From a virus: a stretch of 26,680 nt of DNA. Below are positions 14,558 through 22,099 of the stretch, one piece after another. The notes beneath the pieces are model-generated. The model searched no databases and was not told the origin of the DNA. It was given only the letters and a program-made list of their open reading frames with translations. Both the position numbers and the translations under genes were made by a program. The number at the start of each line of letters is the position of its first letter. Positions within the stretch are counted from its first letter, which is position 1. The stretch covers positions 1 through 26,680 of IMG/VR virus record IMGVR_UViG_3300030012_001613; one strand, given 5' to 3'.

Positions 14558-17500
14558 CAGCCACCGCCTCCCGGAGTGGTGCCGGTTCCGCCGACCAGGC
14601 CACCACCAGAGTCAGCCGATGGCGCGGCTTGAGGCTTGCCCGTCTGGTCGTCGTCCTTGCCTCGTCCGATCAGTTCGTTGATCTTCGAGCGTAGCAGTGT
14701 CGGCAAGCCATGCTGGACCCCGTGGAACCTGCTGAGAGCCCCGGCCAGAAGCAGGGACGACTCCATGGTGGCCATCTCGTTGTCCTCGTCCATGACTGCC
14801 TCGGCCAGCGTCTCGACGTACTTCTCGGCCTCCGTCTCGGTCAGCTCCTGAGCCTCGAAGCCGCTGATGGACTGGAGCAGGTTGTTGAAGGCATCGATGT
14901 CCTCGGTGTCGACGGCCCCGTCGCCATTGATGTCCGCAGCGTCGTCGCCGTTGAGCCAAGCCTCGAGGAAGCGGTTGAGGTCGTCCGGAGTGACCTCACC
15001 GTCGCCATCGAAGTCGATCTGGCGGATGATCTGTGCCCGAACCGGGAGGCCGACGTTGATGTCCTCGAGGTCGCGGTCGATCTCGAGCTGCTTCTTCGCG
15101 TCGCTCTTCTTGGGGTGGCCCTTCGGCAGGAGGTCGTTGTCGGTGGTGTACTTCGCGTCCTTGGGCCGACCGGTTCGCACCAGATACAGGAACGAGTTGA
15201 CCCGGGCCATGCTCCACTGCTGCCTCGACATGCCCGGACGGTGCGAGGTCGAGAACGCACCCGCACCCCTGCGGTATACGGCCTTGAGCATCCCGAGGTC
15301 GACCTTCTTGCCCTTCTTGTCCCCGTGCTTCTCGTTGTGCTCCTCGACCTTCGCCTTCAGAGCCTTCTCCTGCGCTTCGGATATCTCGATCCCACCACGA
15401 GTGCCCGATGCGCTCCCGGGCTTGTTCTCGTCTGATCCAGTGACCCGCTCGCTGGGCTTGGCGGGGGTGGCACTGATGCGGTCCCCGGCGGCCTTCGTTC
15501 CGGCAGCCTGCTCGAGCTGGCGGTCCTTCATCTTGGCCCATGCGGTCCCTGCACCCTCGGGGTCGCTCGGATCACCACCCCACAGCAGCCAGGCGATGAC
15601 CCCAGCGGAGGGGTATCCCTCGTTCCCGGGCTTGGCCGCTGGGGCCTCGAGGTCGACCCGGTGACGAGCGAAGAACGACTGCATCCGCCGCACGGTCTCC
15701 GGGCTGAGGTTCTCGCGGTTCTTGATGTCCCTGGCTCGAGCGACTCCCACAGCCGTGCCGCCTCGTCCATGTTCTTCACGGAGTCGGAGGCCACGCTCGG
15801 CCATCTCGGACATGGTCTTCGTGGGGGTGAGGTCCACGTCCTCGATGGCCTTCGCGTGCTCGAGCCCGGTGAGTTCGGTGTAGTCCTCCATTTCACCACA
15901 GGGCATGTAGACGGTCGTCCCGTCCTCGAGTTCGTGCTCGTGAAACCCGGAGCAGCCCAGCTCCTCCGCACGCTCGAGGGCCTCCTCCTTCGTGGGGTAT
16001 ATGTCGATATCCGTGGCCCCGACCTCCTTCGTTCTGGCTCGCTCCATCGCGATCCGACTCTGGGAGAGCACGGCCTCGACTGCGTCGGAACTCGGCACGC
16101 CGAGCTTCTTGCAGAGAGTGATCGCGGCATGGGCGGACAGGTTGCCGTCAGCCACGTCGGCCAGCACCGACTTCATCGAGCGCACGACCTCGATCTCGTC
16201 GGGCTCCTCCTCCTGCGTCATGATCGGCGTGTCGATGTCTGCGAAGCCAAGGGGCGGACCGGGGACCGCCGGGGCAGAGCCAAGGGGCTGACCGTTGAAG
16301 AGCAGCTCGTCCGCCAGCGGGTTATCGTTCTCCTCGAGCCCTTGAGCCATCCGCGCTTCGTTGAGGGTCATCCAGCCACCGGCGACCGCTGCCTGCCGCT
16401 CTTGGAGCTGGAAGGCGTTGTCCGCTGGGACCGGGTTGTCGTAGGCGAGGCAGGCATCCTCCTCGATGCCGAACATGGGCAGCAGCACCTGGTTCAGGAC
16501 ATCCTCGTCCATGCGGAGCAGCGGCAGGATGGTGCTCTCGCGCCACTGAGCGAAGCCAGCGCGGGCCGAGGCTAGGTTCGGGTCGTTGGCCTTCATCATC
16601 GAGACCGGCACCCCGAAGACCGCAGCGATCTCCTCGACGATCTCCTCGCGACCGCTGAGGTCCTTGGGCGGGAAGTTCAGCGGTGTGAACTGCACGTCCC
16701 CGCTGACCGTCAGGAACTGGCCCGCCTTGCGAGTTCCCCGGAGCCGCTCGCTGACGTGCTGCTCGAAGACATCGAGGTCGGCGCGTCGGTGCGGACCGTT
16801 GACGACGACAGCATAGTCGGGCCGGGCGTGGTTCTCGAAGATCGAGAGGTCCATCTCATGCACCGCCTGGTTCGCAGCGACGGAGCCATAGGCTGCCTCG
16901 ACCTTGCCCAGTCCGTAGAAGAGGTTTTCGGGGTTCGGCCTCTTGAAGTGGATGACCTCGTCCGGGTCGAACTTCATGGCCTGCGTGTCGTCTGCACCAT
17001 AGATGTATCCGTCGATGAAGTTCTCCTTGGATGGGACGACCTGCATCCACTGGCTGGGCATGGGCCAGAGTTGAGTCGGAACGCCGAGCACGGGATCGAT
17101 GATCGGGTGGAGGTAGGCGTTGCCCGTCAGCTCCTGATAAAGCGTGCGGAGCAGGGTCAGGTCGAAGCCGTTGTACACGTGGTTGGCTTTACGGAGCACG
17201 TCGATCACTGGGTGGGTCTCAGTGACCTCCACCATGTCGTCCCCCATCTCCATGACCTTGTTGATCACGCTCGAGGAGGGCCGGACATCACCCTGACCGT
17301 CGCCCATCATGTACCGCTTCCGGGCGGTGCTCACCTTGCGGGTCCGCCACAGTGACTTCTGGCTCGAGTCGTTCCGGACGTAGAGGCGCAGCGGTGTCGC
17401 CGCGACTGCGGACCCGTTGATCCACGCTGCGGCGTAGACCCAGGATCTGAACGACCGAACCGCCACGCGATAGTTGAATGGCGGCTGGGCTGACCCCTCG

Positions 17501-17580
17501 CGTCCCATGGTGTCCACCATGCGAATGCTCGAGGCGTTGTACTTGTCCGTGTCGAAGAGTCGCTTGATCCATTGAAGCAT
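14557..17580 (-). CDS. HK97-family portal protein with large C-terminal multi-domain extension
   Basis: A 1007-residue protein, about twice the usual portal length. Residues 1 to about 440 are an HK97-type portal (FRSWVYAAAWINGSAVAATPL, YGLGKVEAAYGSVAANQAVH, EIVEEIAAVFGVPVSMMKAN), the ring through which DNA enters the capsid. The rest holds, in order: YPTKEEALERAEELGCSGFHEHE with YMPCGEM (about 530-560); ARDIKNRENLSPETV and GYPSAGVIAWLLWGG (about 612-665); RRGAGAFSTSHRPGMSRQQW (about 768-790); two dockerin/EF-hand-like loops, DFDGDGEVTPDDL (minus strand of 14977-15015) and DINGDGAVDTEDI (14895-14933); and a Gly-rich end. The middle motifs recur in phage head-region proteins. ATG 17580 overlaps the terminase stop by one base. 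No frameshift or internal stop is seen. Confidence 0.85.
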   Translation of the reverse strand: MLQWIKRLFDTDKYNASSIRMVDTMGREGSAQPPFNYRVAVRSFRSWVYAAAWINGSAVAATPLRLYVRNDSSQKSLWRTRKVSTARKRYMMGDGQGDVRPSSSVINKVMEMGDDMVEVTETHPVIDVLRKANHVYNGFDLTLLRTLYQELTGNAYLHPIIDPVLGVPTQLWPMPSQWMQVVPSKENFIDGYIYGADDTQAMKFDPDEVIHFKRPNPENLFYGLGKVEAAYGSVAANQAVHEMDLSIFENHARPDYAVVVNGPHRRADLDVFEQHVSERLRGTRKAGQFLTVSGDVQFTPLNFPPKDLSGREEIVEEIAAVFGVPVSMMKANDPNLASARAGFAQWRESTILPLLRMDEDVLNQVLLPMFGIEEDACLAYDNPVPADNAFQLQERQAAVAGGWMTLNEARMAQGLEENDNPLADELLFNGQPLGSAPAVPGPPLGFADIDTPIMTQEEEPDEIEVVRSMKSVLADVADGNLSAHAAITLCKKLGVPSSDAVEAVLSQSRIAMERARTKEVGATDIDIYPTKEEALERAEELGCSGFHEHELEDGTTVYMPCGEMEDYTELTGLEHAKAIEDVDLTPTKTMSEMAERGLRLREEHGRGGTAVGVARARDIKNRENLSPETVRRMQSFFARHRVDLEAPAAKPGNEGYPSAGVIAWLLWGGDPSDPEGAGTAWAKMKDRQLEQAAGTKAAGDRISATPAKPSERVTGSDENKPGSASGTRGGIEISEAQEKALKAKVEEHNEKHGDKKGKKVDLGMLKAVYRRGAGAFSTSHRPGMSRQQWSMARVNSFLYLVRTGRPKDAKYTTDNDLLPKGHPKKSDAKKQLEIDRDLEDINVGLPVRAQIIRQIDFDGDGEVTPDDLNRFLEAWLNGDDAADINGDGAVDTEDIDAFNNLLQSISGFEAQELTETEAEKYVETLAEAVMDEDNEMATMESSLLLAGALSRFHGVQHGLPTLLRSKINELIGRGKDDDQTGKPQAAPSADSGGGLVGGTGTTPGGGG

Positions 17581-18797
17581 CAGATGATCCTATATGAGAA
17601 GCGTCCGGCCATCTTGTCCTTGGCCCGGACTGCCAGAGCCAGGGCGCAGACCCCGTCGTCGTGACTGCCTTGGGGAGCGTTGTAGCGGACCCCCGTGCGT
17701 GAATGCTCGAACTCGAAGATGTCCAACTCGGCCCGGAGCCAGTTGTCTGGGAATCGGACCTCCTGCGCGGAGATGCTGGCGGCGAGGCCCTCCATCAGTT
17801 GTTGCTTGCTTGTCGAGGTGAACTTGAACCCCTCGACCTGTGGCAGTCGCTTCTGCAATTGCTCGACGACGGGATCGCCCAGCCCGGTCGAGTCAACCGT
17901 TGCCCAGCCATCTCCGACGATGTTGCAGATCCGCTCGATCGTTGTAGTCCAGTCCGTTCCGTGCCAGCGATCACAGACCGCCACTGTACCTTCATCGTCC
18001 AAACCGATCACCGCCGTGTAGTCGATCGACTTCGCGAGGTCAATGCCGAAGACGATCGGCGGGCGGCTCGAGGTCGGTGCGATGCAGTCCATGATCGCCT
18101 TGATGCCGAAGGGGTTCGCTCCATCATCGGTCGGCTCCGCCAGATAGAGCTCCTTGAAGATGTGCTCCGGCAGGATGCGCTTAGCATCCTCGACTTCGTC
18201 AGCAGCAAGCACTCCGGCATCGACAGCGTCGTATGCGGTCAGCTTGTGATATGCCATGTCAGGCGTGCCAGCTTCAGCGAGGCGGGCCAGATTGAAGGCC
18301 CAGTTCCTCCGCCCCTTGACGTTCCCGATCACCCGGACCGGCCCACGGGTTGCGGTCAGGGTCGAGCGCACCGCGATCCAAGCGTCTTCCTTGCACCGAG
18401 TCGCCTCGTCGATCACCGCCGCATACACGTCCTCGCCGTAGAGGCTGTCGGTGTGATCCGCGCCCTTGAACCAGATCCGGGCACCGTTCCACAGCTCGAC
18501 CCAGAGGTCGGAGTCGTGGTTGCTCCAGATCCGCTTCTGGGGGTCGGCTTGGGTCAGCATGGACTTCATCCGAGCGAACCCGATCGCCTTAGCCTGCGAG
18601 TAGACGGGAGCCACCCACCAGAACGCCATCCCCGGCCCGCCCGTGTTCCATGCCTGCTGTAGCAGCCAGGTGAGGCACCCGGCGGTCTTCCCCGACTTGG
18701 TGCTGGCCTCGATGACGACGACCCGGGCCGAGTCAGCGATCGCGGCGTGCTGCTTGGGGTACGGGGTCGGGAGCTGGAGCGTCGGAGCCTGCGCCAC
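17580..18797 (-). CDS. terL: Terminase large subunit
   Basis: A 405-residue protein starting at GTG 18797 with GGGGGGTG five bases upstream. It has an N-terminal ATPase: Walker A-like EASTKSGKT (30-38), Walker B AAVIDEA (126-132) and VRVIGNVKG (154-162), the coupling motif. The C-terminal RNase H-type nuclease has FGIDLAKSIDYT (Asp253), VDSTGLGD (Asp302) and SHDDGVCAL (Asp380/Asp381), which position the metal ions that cut concatemeric DNA. It packages phage DNA through the portal encoded next. Length is typical. Walker A is a variant with STKSGKT instead of GxxGxGK[ST], as seen in many terminases. Confidence 0.93.
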   Translation of the reverse strand: MAQAPTLQLPTPYPKQHAAIADSARVVVIEASTKSGKTAGCLTWLLQQAWNTGGPGMAFWWVAPVYSQAKAIGFARMKSMLTQADPQKRIWSNHDSDLWVELWNGARIWFKGADHTDSLYGEDVYAAVIDEATRCKEDAWIAVRSTLTATRGPVRVIGNVKGRRNWAFNLARLAEAGTPDMAYHKLTAYDAVDAGVLAADEVEDAKRILPEHIFKELYLAEPTDDGANPFGIKAIMDCIAPTSSRPPIVFGIDLAKSIDYTAVIGLDDEGTVAVCDRWHGTDWTTTIERICNIVGDGWATVDSTGLGDPVVEQLQKRLPQVEGFKFTSTSKQQLMEGLAASISAQEVRFPDNWLRAELDIFEFEHSRTGVRYNAPQGSHDDGVCALALAVRAKDKMAGRFSYRII

Positions 18798-18827
18798 CTC
18801 AGCACCCCCCCAAGAAGCGCGGACGCA

Positions 18828-19157
18828 TCACGGGCGGTCCTTGTGCGTCTCGCGCCATTCGGCGATGACTTGTACCGCCCTCCTCTTCATCCACTTCCCG
18901 GCGACTTGATGCTGGTCGATCCGATAGCCCTCGAGGTGCATGTATTTCCTCCAGAGCGGATCGAAGAGTCTGGGGTTGAGGTAGGTCCATCGGTTCCCCT
19001 TCTGCGGATCGAACCCGTCCAGCTTCTCGAGGGCGACGATGAAGGCCTCGTGGAGGATATCCTCGAACGTCCACCGAGGGAACCAACTCAGCCGGGGGGC
19101 GACCCAGTCCCGGAGCGAGTCATACAGCTCGGCCTGATTCAGCGGTTCGGGTTCCAC
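18828..19157 (-). CDS. Small protein resembling sigma-70 region 2
   Basis: A GTG start at 19157 gives 109 residues, overlapping the preceding gene by 19 bases; a GGGG site lies nine bases upstream. The far longer open frame upstream is shadow. Residues about 31-75 read FEDILHEAFIVALEKLDGFD, then PQKGNRWTYLNPRLFDPLWRKYMH, which matches the layout of sigma-70 region 2 (DLLQEGxxxLxxAxxxFDPxxGxxFxTY, then an aromatic helix). There is no region 3/4 or further DNA-binding domain; the C-terminus is a short helix (GKWMKRRAVQVIAEWR). It could be a stand-alone region-2 regulator of phage transcription, or a small packaging protein with chance resemblance, since it sits directly before the terminase. 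The resemblance is my reading and not a database result. Confidence 0.65.
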   Translation of the reverse strand: MEPEPLNQAELYDSLRDWVAPRLSWFPRWTFEDILHEAFIVALEKLDGFDPQKGNRWTYLNPRLFDPLWRKYMHLEGYRIDQHQVAGKWMKRRAVQVIAEWRETHKDRP

Positions 19158-19486
19158 TCGATCGGCCCCAGTTCGATCCGGTCGGTGGCGCGTCCTTCGT
19201 CGAGACGCTCGACCCGATCGAGCACCTGAGCCGCGTCGAGGTTGTCGCGCTGCATCGCCCGGAGGATCTCGATGGCTCGGAGCCGCTCGCGGTCGCCCTT
19301 GGACTCGTCGCTCGCGATCTTGGCGCACATCGCCGGAAGGGCGGCCTTCCATGCGTCCGGGATGTCCCAGTCGTTGGAGACAGCTCGGCGGATCGTGGCG
19401 AGGGCGGCCCTGGTCGGAGCTGCCCCCTGACCCCCAGCCCACTCGGGCAGGTTCTCGCTGTTCGCTTCCTGGCTCATGTTGATCAT
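19139..19486 (-). CDS. Terminase small subunit-like protein
   Basis: A 115-residue protein from ATG 19486 with AGGAG nine bases upstream, beginning MINMSQEANSENLPEW. It is mostly helical and charged: TRAALATIRRAVSNDWDIPDAWKAALPAM (cut at 20 in use), ERLRAIEILRAMQRDNLDAAQVLDRVE. It lies two genes before the large terminase, where a small terminase subunit is expected. The helix pattern with RLRAIEILRAM and DRVERLDEGRATD recurs in small proteins next to terminases, but I cannot assign the small terminase fold from sequence alone. An alternative is a small DNA-binding or regulatory protein. The following sigma-region-2-like gene separates it from terL. Confidence 0.5.
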   Translation of the reverse strand: MINMSQEANSENLPEWAGGQGAAPTRAALATIRRAVSNDWDIPDAWKAALPAMCAKIASDESKGDRERLRAIEILRAMQRDNLDAAQVLDRVERLDEGRATDRIELGPIEWNPNR

Positions 19487-19492
19487 ATCGGC

Positions 19493-20710
19493 TCACTCCT
19501 TGATTCGCTCAGCCTTCTCGCCGGTCAGGTTCTCCCACCGCGTGACGATCACGTCGCAGAAGCTGGGCTCCATCTCCATCCCGAAGCAGCGGCGACCAGA
19601 CTGATCTGCTGCGATCATCGTGGTCCCGGATCCGAGGAACAGATCCAAGACCAAGTCCCCAGTCTCCGAGCTGTTTTCGATGAACTTGGTGCAGAGCGCG
19701 ACCGGCTTGGCTGCGTTGTGGAATCTCTGACCCTTCTCCTGCTCTGACTCGAACCCGCCCTGTCCCGTCCTGTTCATCCTGATGATGTTGGGCTCGTGGA
19801 CTGATCTCTGCCCTGTCTTCTTCTTCTTCATGTGAGAATCGTGGACCGGGAGTCTCTGCATGAATCCGACAAGCTCGTGGTTGTTGCGATAGTTCGACCC
19901 CAGACCGAAGTCGCCCTTGTCCCAGACCAGCATATTGGAGATGGTGAGGCTCGCCCTCTTGGATGCCTCGATCCAACCTGACCAGGATCGCCAGTCGCAG
20001 AAGACGTAGAGGTGGGCGAACTCTCGGACATTGTTGTGGGCCGTCCGGAGCACTGTCTCGAAGAACGGCCTGACCATCTTGTCGTCGGCGACACTTGAGG
20101 ACACTCCGGTCGAGCTTCCGAAGATCGCATACGGCGGATCGGTGACGACCAAGTCGGCCTTCTGGTTGTCCATCAGTCGATCGAAGTGCTGGGGGTTGGT
20201 CGAGTCTCCGCATAGCAGTCGATGCCGTCCCAGCTTCCAGAGGTCCCCGGGCTTCGTCACTGGCTCGACGTTCTCCGGGATCTCGTCCTCGATGACCTCG
20301 TTGCCTCCGGCCATGGCCTCCACCATCTTGTCGATCTCCTTGGAGTCGAACCCGGTGATGGCTGCGTCGATGCTTTCGTCGTTCTCGAGGGCGACCAGTG
20401 ACTGAGCGAGCTGATCGTCATCCCATGCGGCCAGCTCTGCGGTGCGGTTGTCGGCTATGGCGAAGGCGGTCTGGGTCGGTCCGTCGAGCTGGGTCACGAC
20501 CGCCTGGATCGTTTCCCATCCGAGTTGCCTCGCTGCTTCGAGCGTCCCGTTCCCGGCGACGACTTTGCCTTGTTGGTCGATGACGATCGGCTTCTGCTGG
20601 CCGAAGGCTTCGAGGCTTTCCCGGATGGCTTGGAGGTTCCGCTCGTCGTGCTTGCGGGAGTTCTCCGGGTCTTGGTGGAGGTCTTGGACCTTCCTGTCTT
20701 CGACTTGCAT
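19493..20710 (-). CDS. ParB-domain / DNA methyltransferase fusion
   Basis: A 405-residue protein starting MQVEDRKVQDLHQDPENSRK, ATG 20710, with AAGGAG five bases upstream. Residues ~1-100 are a ParB-like nuclease/sulfiredoxin-fold domain (DPENSRKH at 14-21, GKVVAGNGTLEAARQLGW at 48-65). Residues ~155-405 are a beta-class adenine or N4-cytosine methyltransferase: DLVVTDPPYAIFG with the catalytic DPPY at 191-194, and SAM-binding LDLFLGSGTT (355-364). The order DPPY before FxGxG is the beta class. It methylates specific DNA sites to protect phage DNA or alter regulation; no cognate restriction enzyme is in the window. ParB-methyltransferase fusions are common in phages. It has no DNA-cleavage role seen here. 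Confidence 0.93.
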   Translation of the reverse strand: MQVEDRKVQDLHQDPENSRKHDERNLQAIRESLEAFGQQKPIVIDQQGKVVAGNGTLEAARQLGWETIQAVVTQLDGPTQTAFAIADNRTAELAAWDDDQLAQSLVALENDESIDAAITGFDSKEIDKMVEAMAGGNEVIEDEIPENVEPVTKPGDLWKLGRHRLLCGDSTNPQHFDRLMDNQKADLVVTDPPYAIFGSSTGVSSSVADDKMVRPFFETVLRTAHNNVREFAHLYVFCDWRSWSGWIEASKRASLTISNMLVWDKGDFGLGSNYRNNHELVGFMQRLPVHDSHMKKKKTGQRSVHEPNIIRMNRTGQGGFESEQEKGQRFHNAAKPVALCTKFIENSSETGDLVLDLFLGSGTTMIAADQSGRRCFGMEMEPSFCDVIVTRWENLTGEKAERIKE

Positions 20711-20964
20711 GTCTTCTCCTTGCGCCTGGTTCGTAGCTCCAACTCCGCGATCACGTTACGGGCGAGCGTCGTAGCGTATCTGATGTCGTTGCGGACATCG
20801 TCCGCCATCTCAGCCTCCTCGGCAAGTTCCGAGACGATCCGCATGGCCCCTCGATGGATCTGGACGATCGACCGCGTGGGCATGTCGTCGAGCTTGTGGC
20901 GATAGCTCGCGCCGTCCTCGCGCCATGAAGGCTTCCGGACGTGTCGAGCTCTATGTGCCATCAT
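20494..20964 (-). CDS. Small helical protein with long out-of-frame basic tail over the next gene
   Basis: The frame starts at ATG 20964, overlapping the upstream stop as ATGA (20961-20964), and runs 156 residues. The first ~83 residues look like a real small protein: a basic start (HRARHVRKPSWRED), then a helical part (TRSIVQIHRGAMRIVSELAEE and DVRNDIRYATTLARNVIAEL). The last ~72 residues (about KTGRSKTSTKTRRTPAST onward) lie over the start of the methyltransferase gene in another frame and look like Ser/Thr/Lys/Arg low complexity from that overlap (217 bases). Whether the stop at 20494 is used, or the true end is earlier through an error or recoding, cannot be seen. Function unknown. Confidence 0.55.
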   Translation of the reverse strand: MMAHRARHVRKPSWREDGASYRHKLDDMPTRSIVQIHRGAMRIVSELAEEAEMADDVRNDIRYATTLARNVIAELELRTRRKEKTCKSKTGRSKTSTKTRRTPASTTSGTSKPSGKASKPSASRSRSSSTNKAKSSPGTGRSKQRGNSDGKRSRRS

Positions 20965-21140
20965 TCATCCTCGTCTTCGTCGTCGTCCTCTTCATCGTCC
21001 TCTCCCTTCGAGAAGAGCAGATCGATCAGGACGTCCATCAGAACGCCTGACGCGGTGAAGTGGTCCAAGTCGAACTCGGTGCTCCACCAGAGTATACGCT
21101 TCTCGAGGTCTTCCTTGAACTTGTCGGCGGCTGTTCTCAT
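20961..21140 (-). CDS. Small acidic protein, unknown function
   Basis: I choose ATG 21140, overlapping the phosphoesterase stop as ATGA (21137-21140), with AGGA nine bases upstream; a longer frame start at 21173 is less likely. The 59-residue product begins MRTAADKFKEDLEKRILWW, continues STEFDLDHFTASGVLMDVLIDLLF and ends in a 17-residue acidic tail (EDDEEDDDEDEDE). The helical part followed by a polyacidic tail suggests interaction with a basic partner, but nothing identifies it. It lies between the phosphoesterase and the ParB-methyltransferase region. Confidence 0.6.
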   Translation of the reverse strand: MRTAADKFKEDLEKRILWWSTEFDLDHFTASGVLMDVLIDLLFSKGEDDEEDDDEDEDE

Positions 21141-21916
21141 GGCTGCATCCTGATCAGTTCCGCATCCCAGCACCTACCATGCAGTCGGCTGGGCCTGTCC
21201 CAGATGGCGTCGACGACGATGATCGCGCTACCCCACTGACTTGTATCCTGCCGCTTTGCCCATTCGGGGTCCAACGGTCCGCAGGTGCCGACGTTCGCGT
21301 ACCAGTAGGGCAGGGGGATCTTGGCGGTCCTCTTCGCCTGAGTCGGAGGGACCGGGCGGTGGGTGTGGCCTCGGACGGCCAGCGAGTGCGGGATCCAGCC
21401 CTCGTGGGCGATCATCTGGATGCCCTCGAGTTCGTCGGAGTTCGTGCCAGCATCGAACCCGTGCCAGAAGTGGACCTGACCTATCCGCATGATGGCTCGC
21501 TTCGACTTGGCATAGGGCAGCCATGACCATCGACGGAACTCCTCCCCGAACTCCGGGTGGTTGTTCCAGTGAACCATGCCCCGGAGGGCCTTGGGGATCC
21601 TTCTGGGATCAGCCGCCTGGAGGTTGTCGTCGTGGTTCCCGGTGTTGATCCACCGGATGCAGTCCGGCGGCAGGACTCCCCGGATTTCGGCAAGGAGTCC
21701 TGCCGCCGCCTCATACTCATCGACGAGCGCGTGGTCATGTTCGTCAGCGTGGACCGATGCGGCCCCAGCCTCGAACACGTCGCCCAGGTGACCGAAATGG
21801 GTCAGCCCGTCGATGTCGCTCAACGTCCTCAACAACCACTCTCGAGTGTCGGAGGGCGTGAACGGTGCGTGGGTGCAGCTTATCGCTGCAATCTTGGCTC
21901 TTCGTCGTTCGCCCAT
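21137..21916 (-). CDS. Calcineurin-like metallophosphoesterase
   Basis: A 259-residue protein starting MGERRRAKIAAISCTHAPFT at ATG 21916 with a perfect AAGGAGG site seven bases upstream. The metal-binding order of the family is visible: a first motif S-C-T-H (residues 13-16), HLGDVF (Asp46), NTGNHDDNL and GHTHRP near the C-terminus. In typical members the first motif is D-x-H; here Asp is replaced by Cys14, which may change the metal or activity. The family hydrolyses phosphomonoesters, phosphodiesters or nucleotides; a phage role in nucleotide or DNA-end processing is possible. It begins within the end of the upstream small gene (37-base overlap). Confidence 0.88.
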   Translation of the reverse strand: MGERRRAKIAAISCTHAPFTPSDTREWLLRTLSDIDGLTHFGHLGDVFEAGAASVHADEHDHALVDEYEAAAGLLAEIRGVLPPDCIRWINTGNHDDNLQAADPRRIPKALRGMVHWNNHPEFGEEFRRWSWLPYAKSKRAIMRIGQVHFWHGFDAGTNSDELEGIQMIAHEGWIPHSLAVRGHTHRPVPPTQAKRTAKIPLPYWYANVGTCGPLDPEWAKRQDTSQWGSAIIVVDAIWDRPSRLHGRCWDAELIRMQP

Positions 21917-22098
21917 GTCATCGCCTCCTTGGAGAGGTCAGTCGATAGGTGGATGAACGCTGTCGGGTTGATTGCAGCAGCCTCGAAGAAGATCACGCTG
22001 TCGTAGATTGTTCGAGGTCCGTCAGTAGCTACCTCGAAATCCATGAATGAGCCCGAGCATATCATGCAGAGCATCAGCGAGGTCTTGAAGCCAGACAT
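21880..22098 (-). CDS. Small protein, unknown function
   Basis: A 72-residue frame from ATG 22098, one base after the upstream stop region, with GAGG six bases upstream. It begins MSGFKTSLMLCMICSGSFMDF, then VATDGPRTIYDSVIFFEAAAINPTAF and ends HLSTDLSKEAMTWANDEEP. The first ~20 residues are moderately hydrophobic and could be a weak signal or membrane-touching stretch, but there is no clear signal-peptide cut site. Its last 37 bases overlap the start of the phosphoesterase. It fits the run of short reading frames after the membrane genes. I do not recognise it. Confidence 0.5.
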   Translation of the reverse strand: MSGFKTSLMLCMICSGSFMDFEVATDGPRTIYDSVIFFEAAAINPTAFIHLSTDLSKEAMTWANDEEPRLQR

Positions 22099-22099
22099 C

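Noticed and set aside
16756-17355. Plus-strand frames of 199 to 319 residues over the portal and terminase genes (also 17703-18662, 15661-16575)
   Set aside because: All are reverse-strand shadows of strongly supported genes, with His/Val/Asp/Leu-biased composition and no start signals.
18828-19496. A 222-residue version of the sigma-like gene
   Set aside because: Its first half is an out-of-frame reading of the terminase-small-like gene, rich in Arg/Gly/Pro; GTG 19157 gives the coherent protein.
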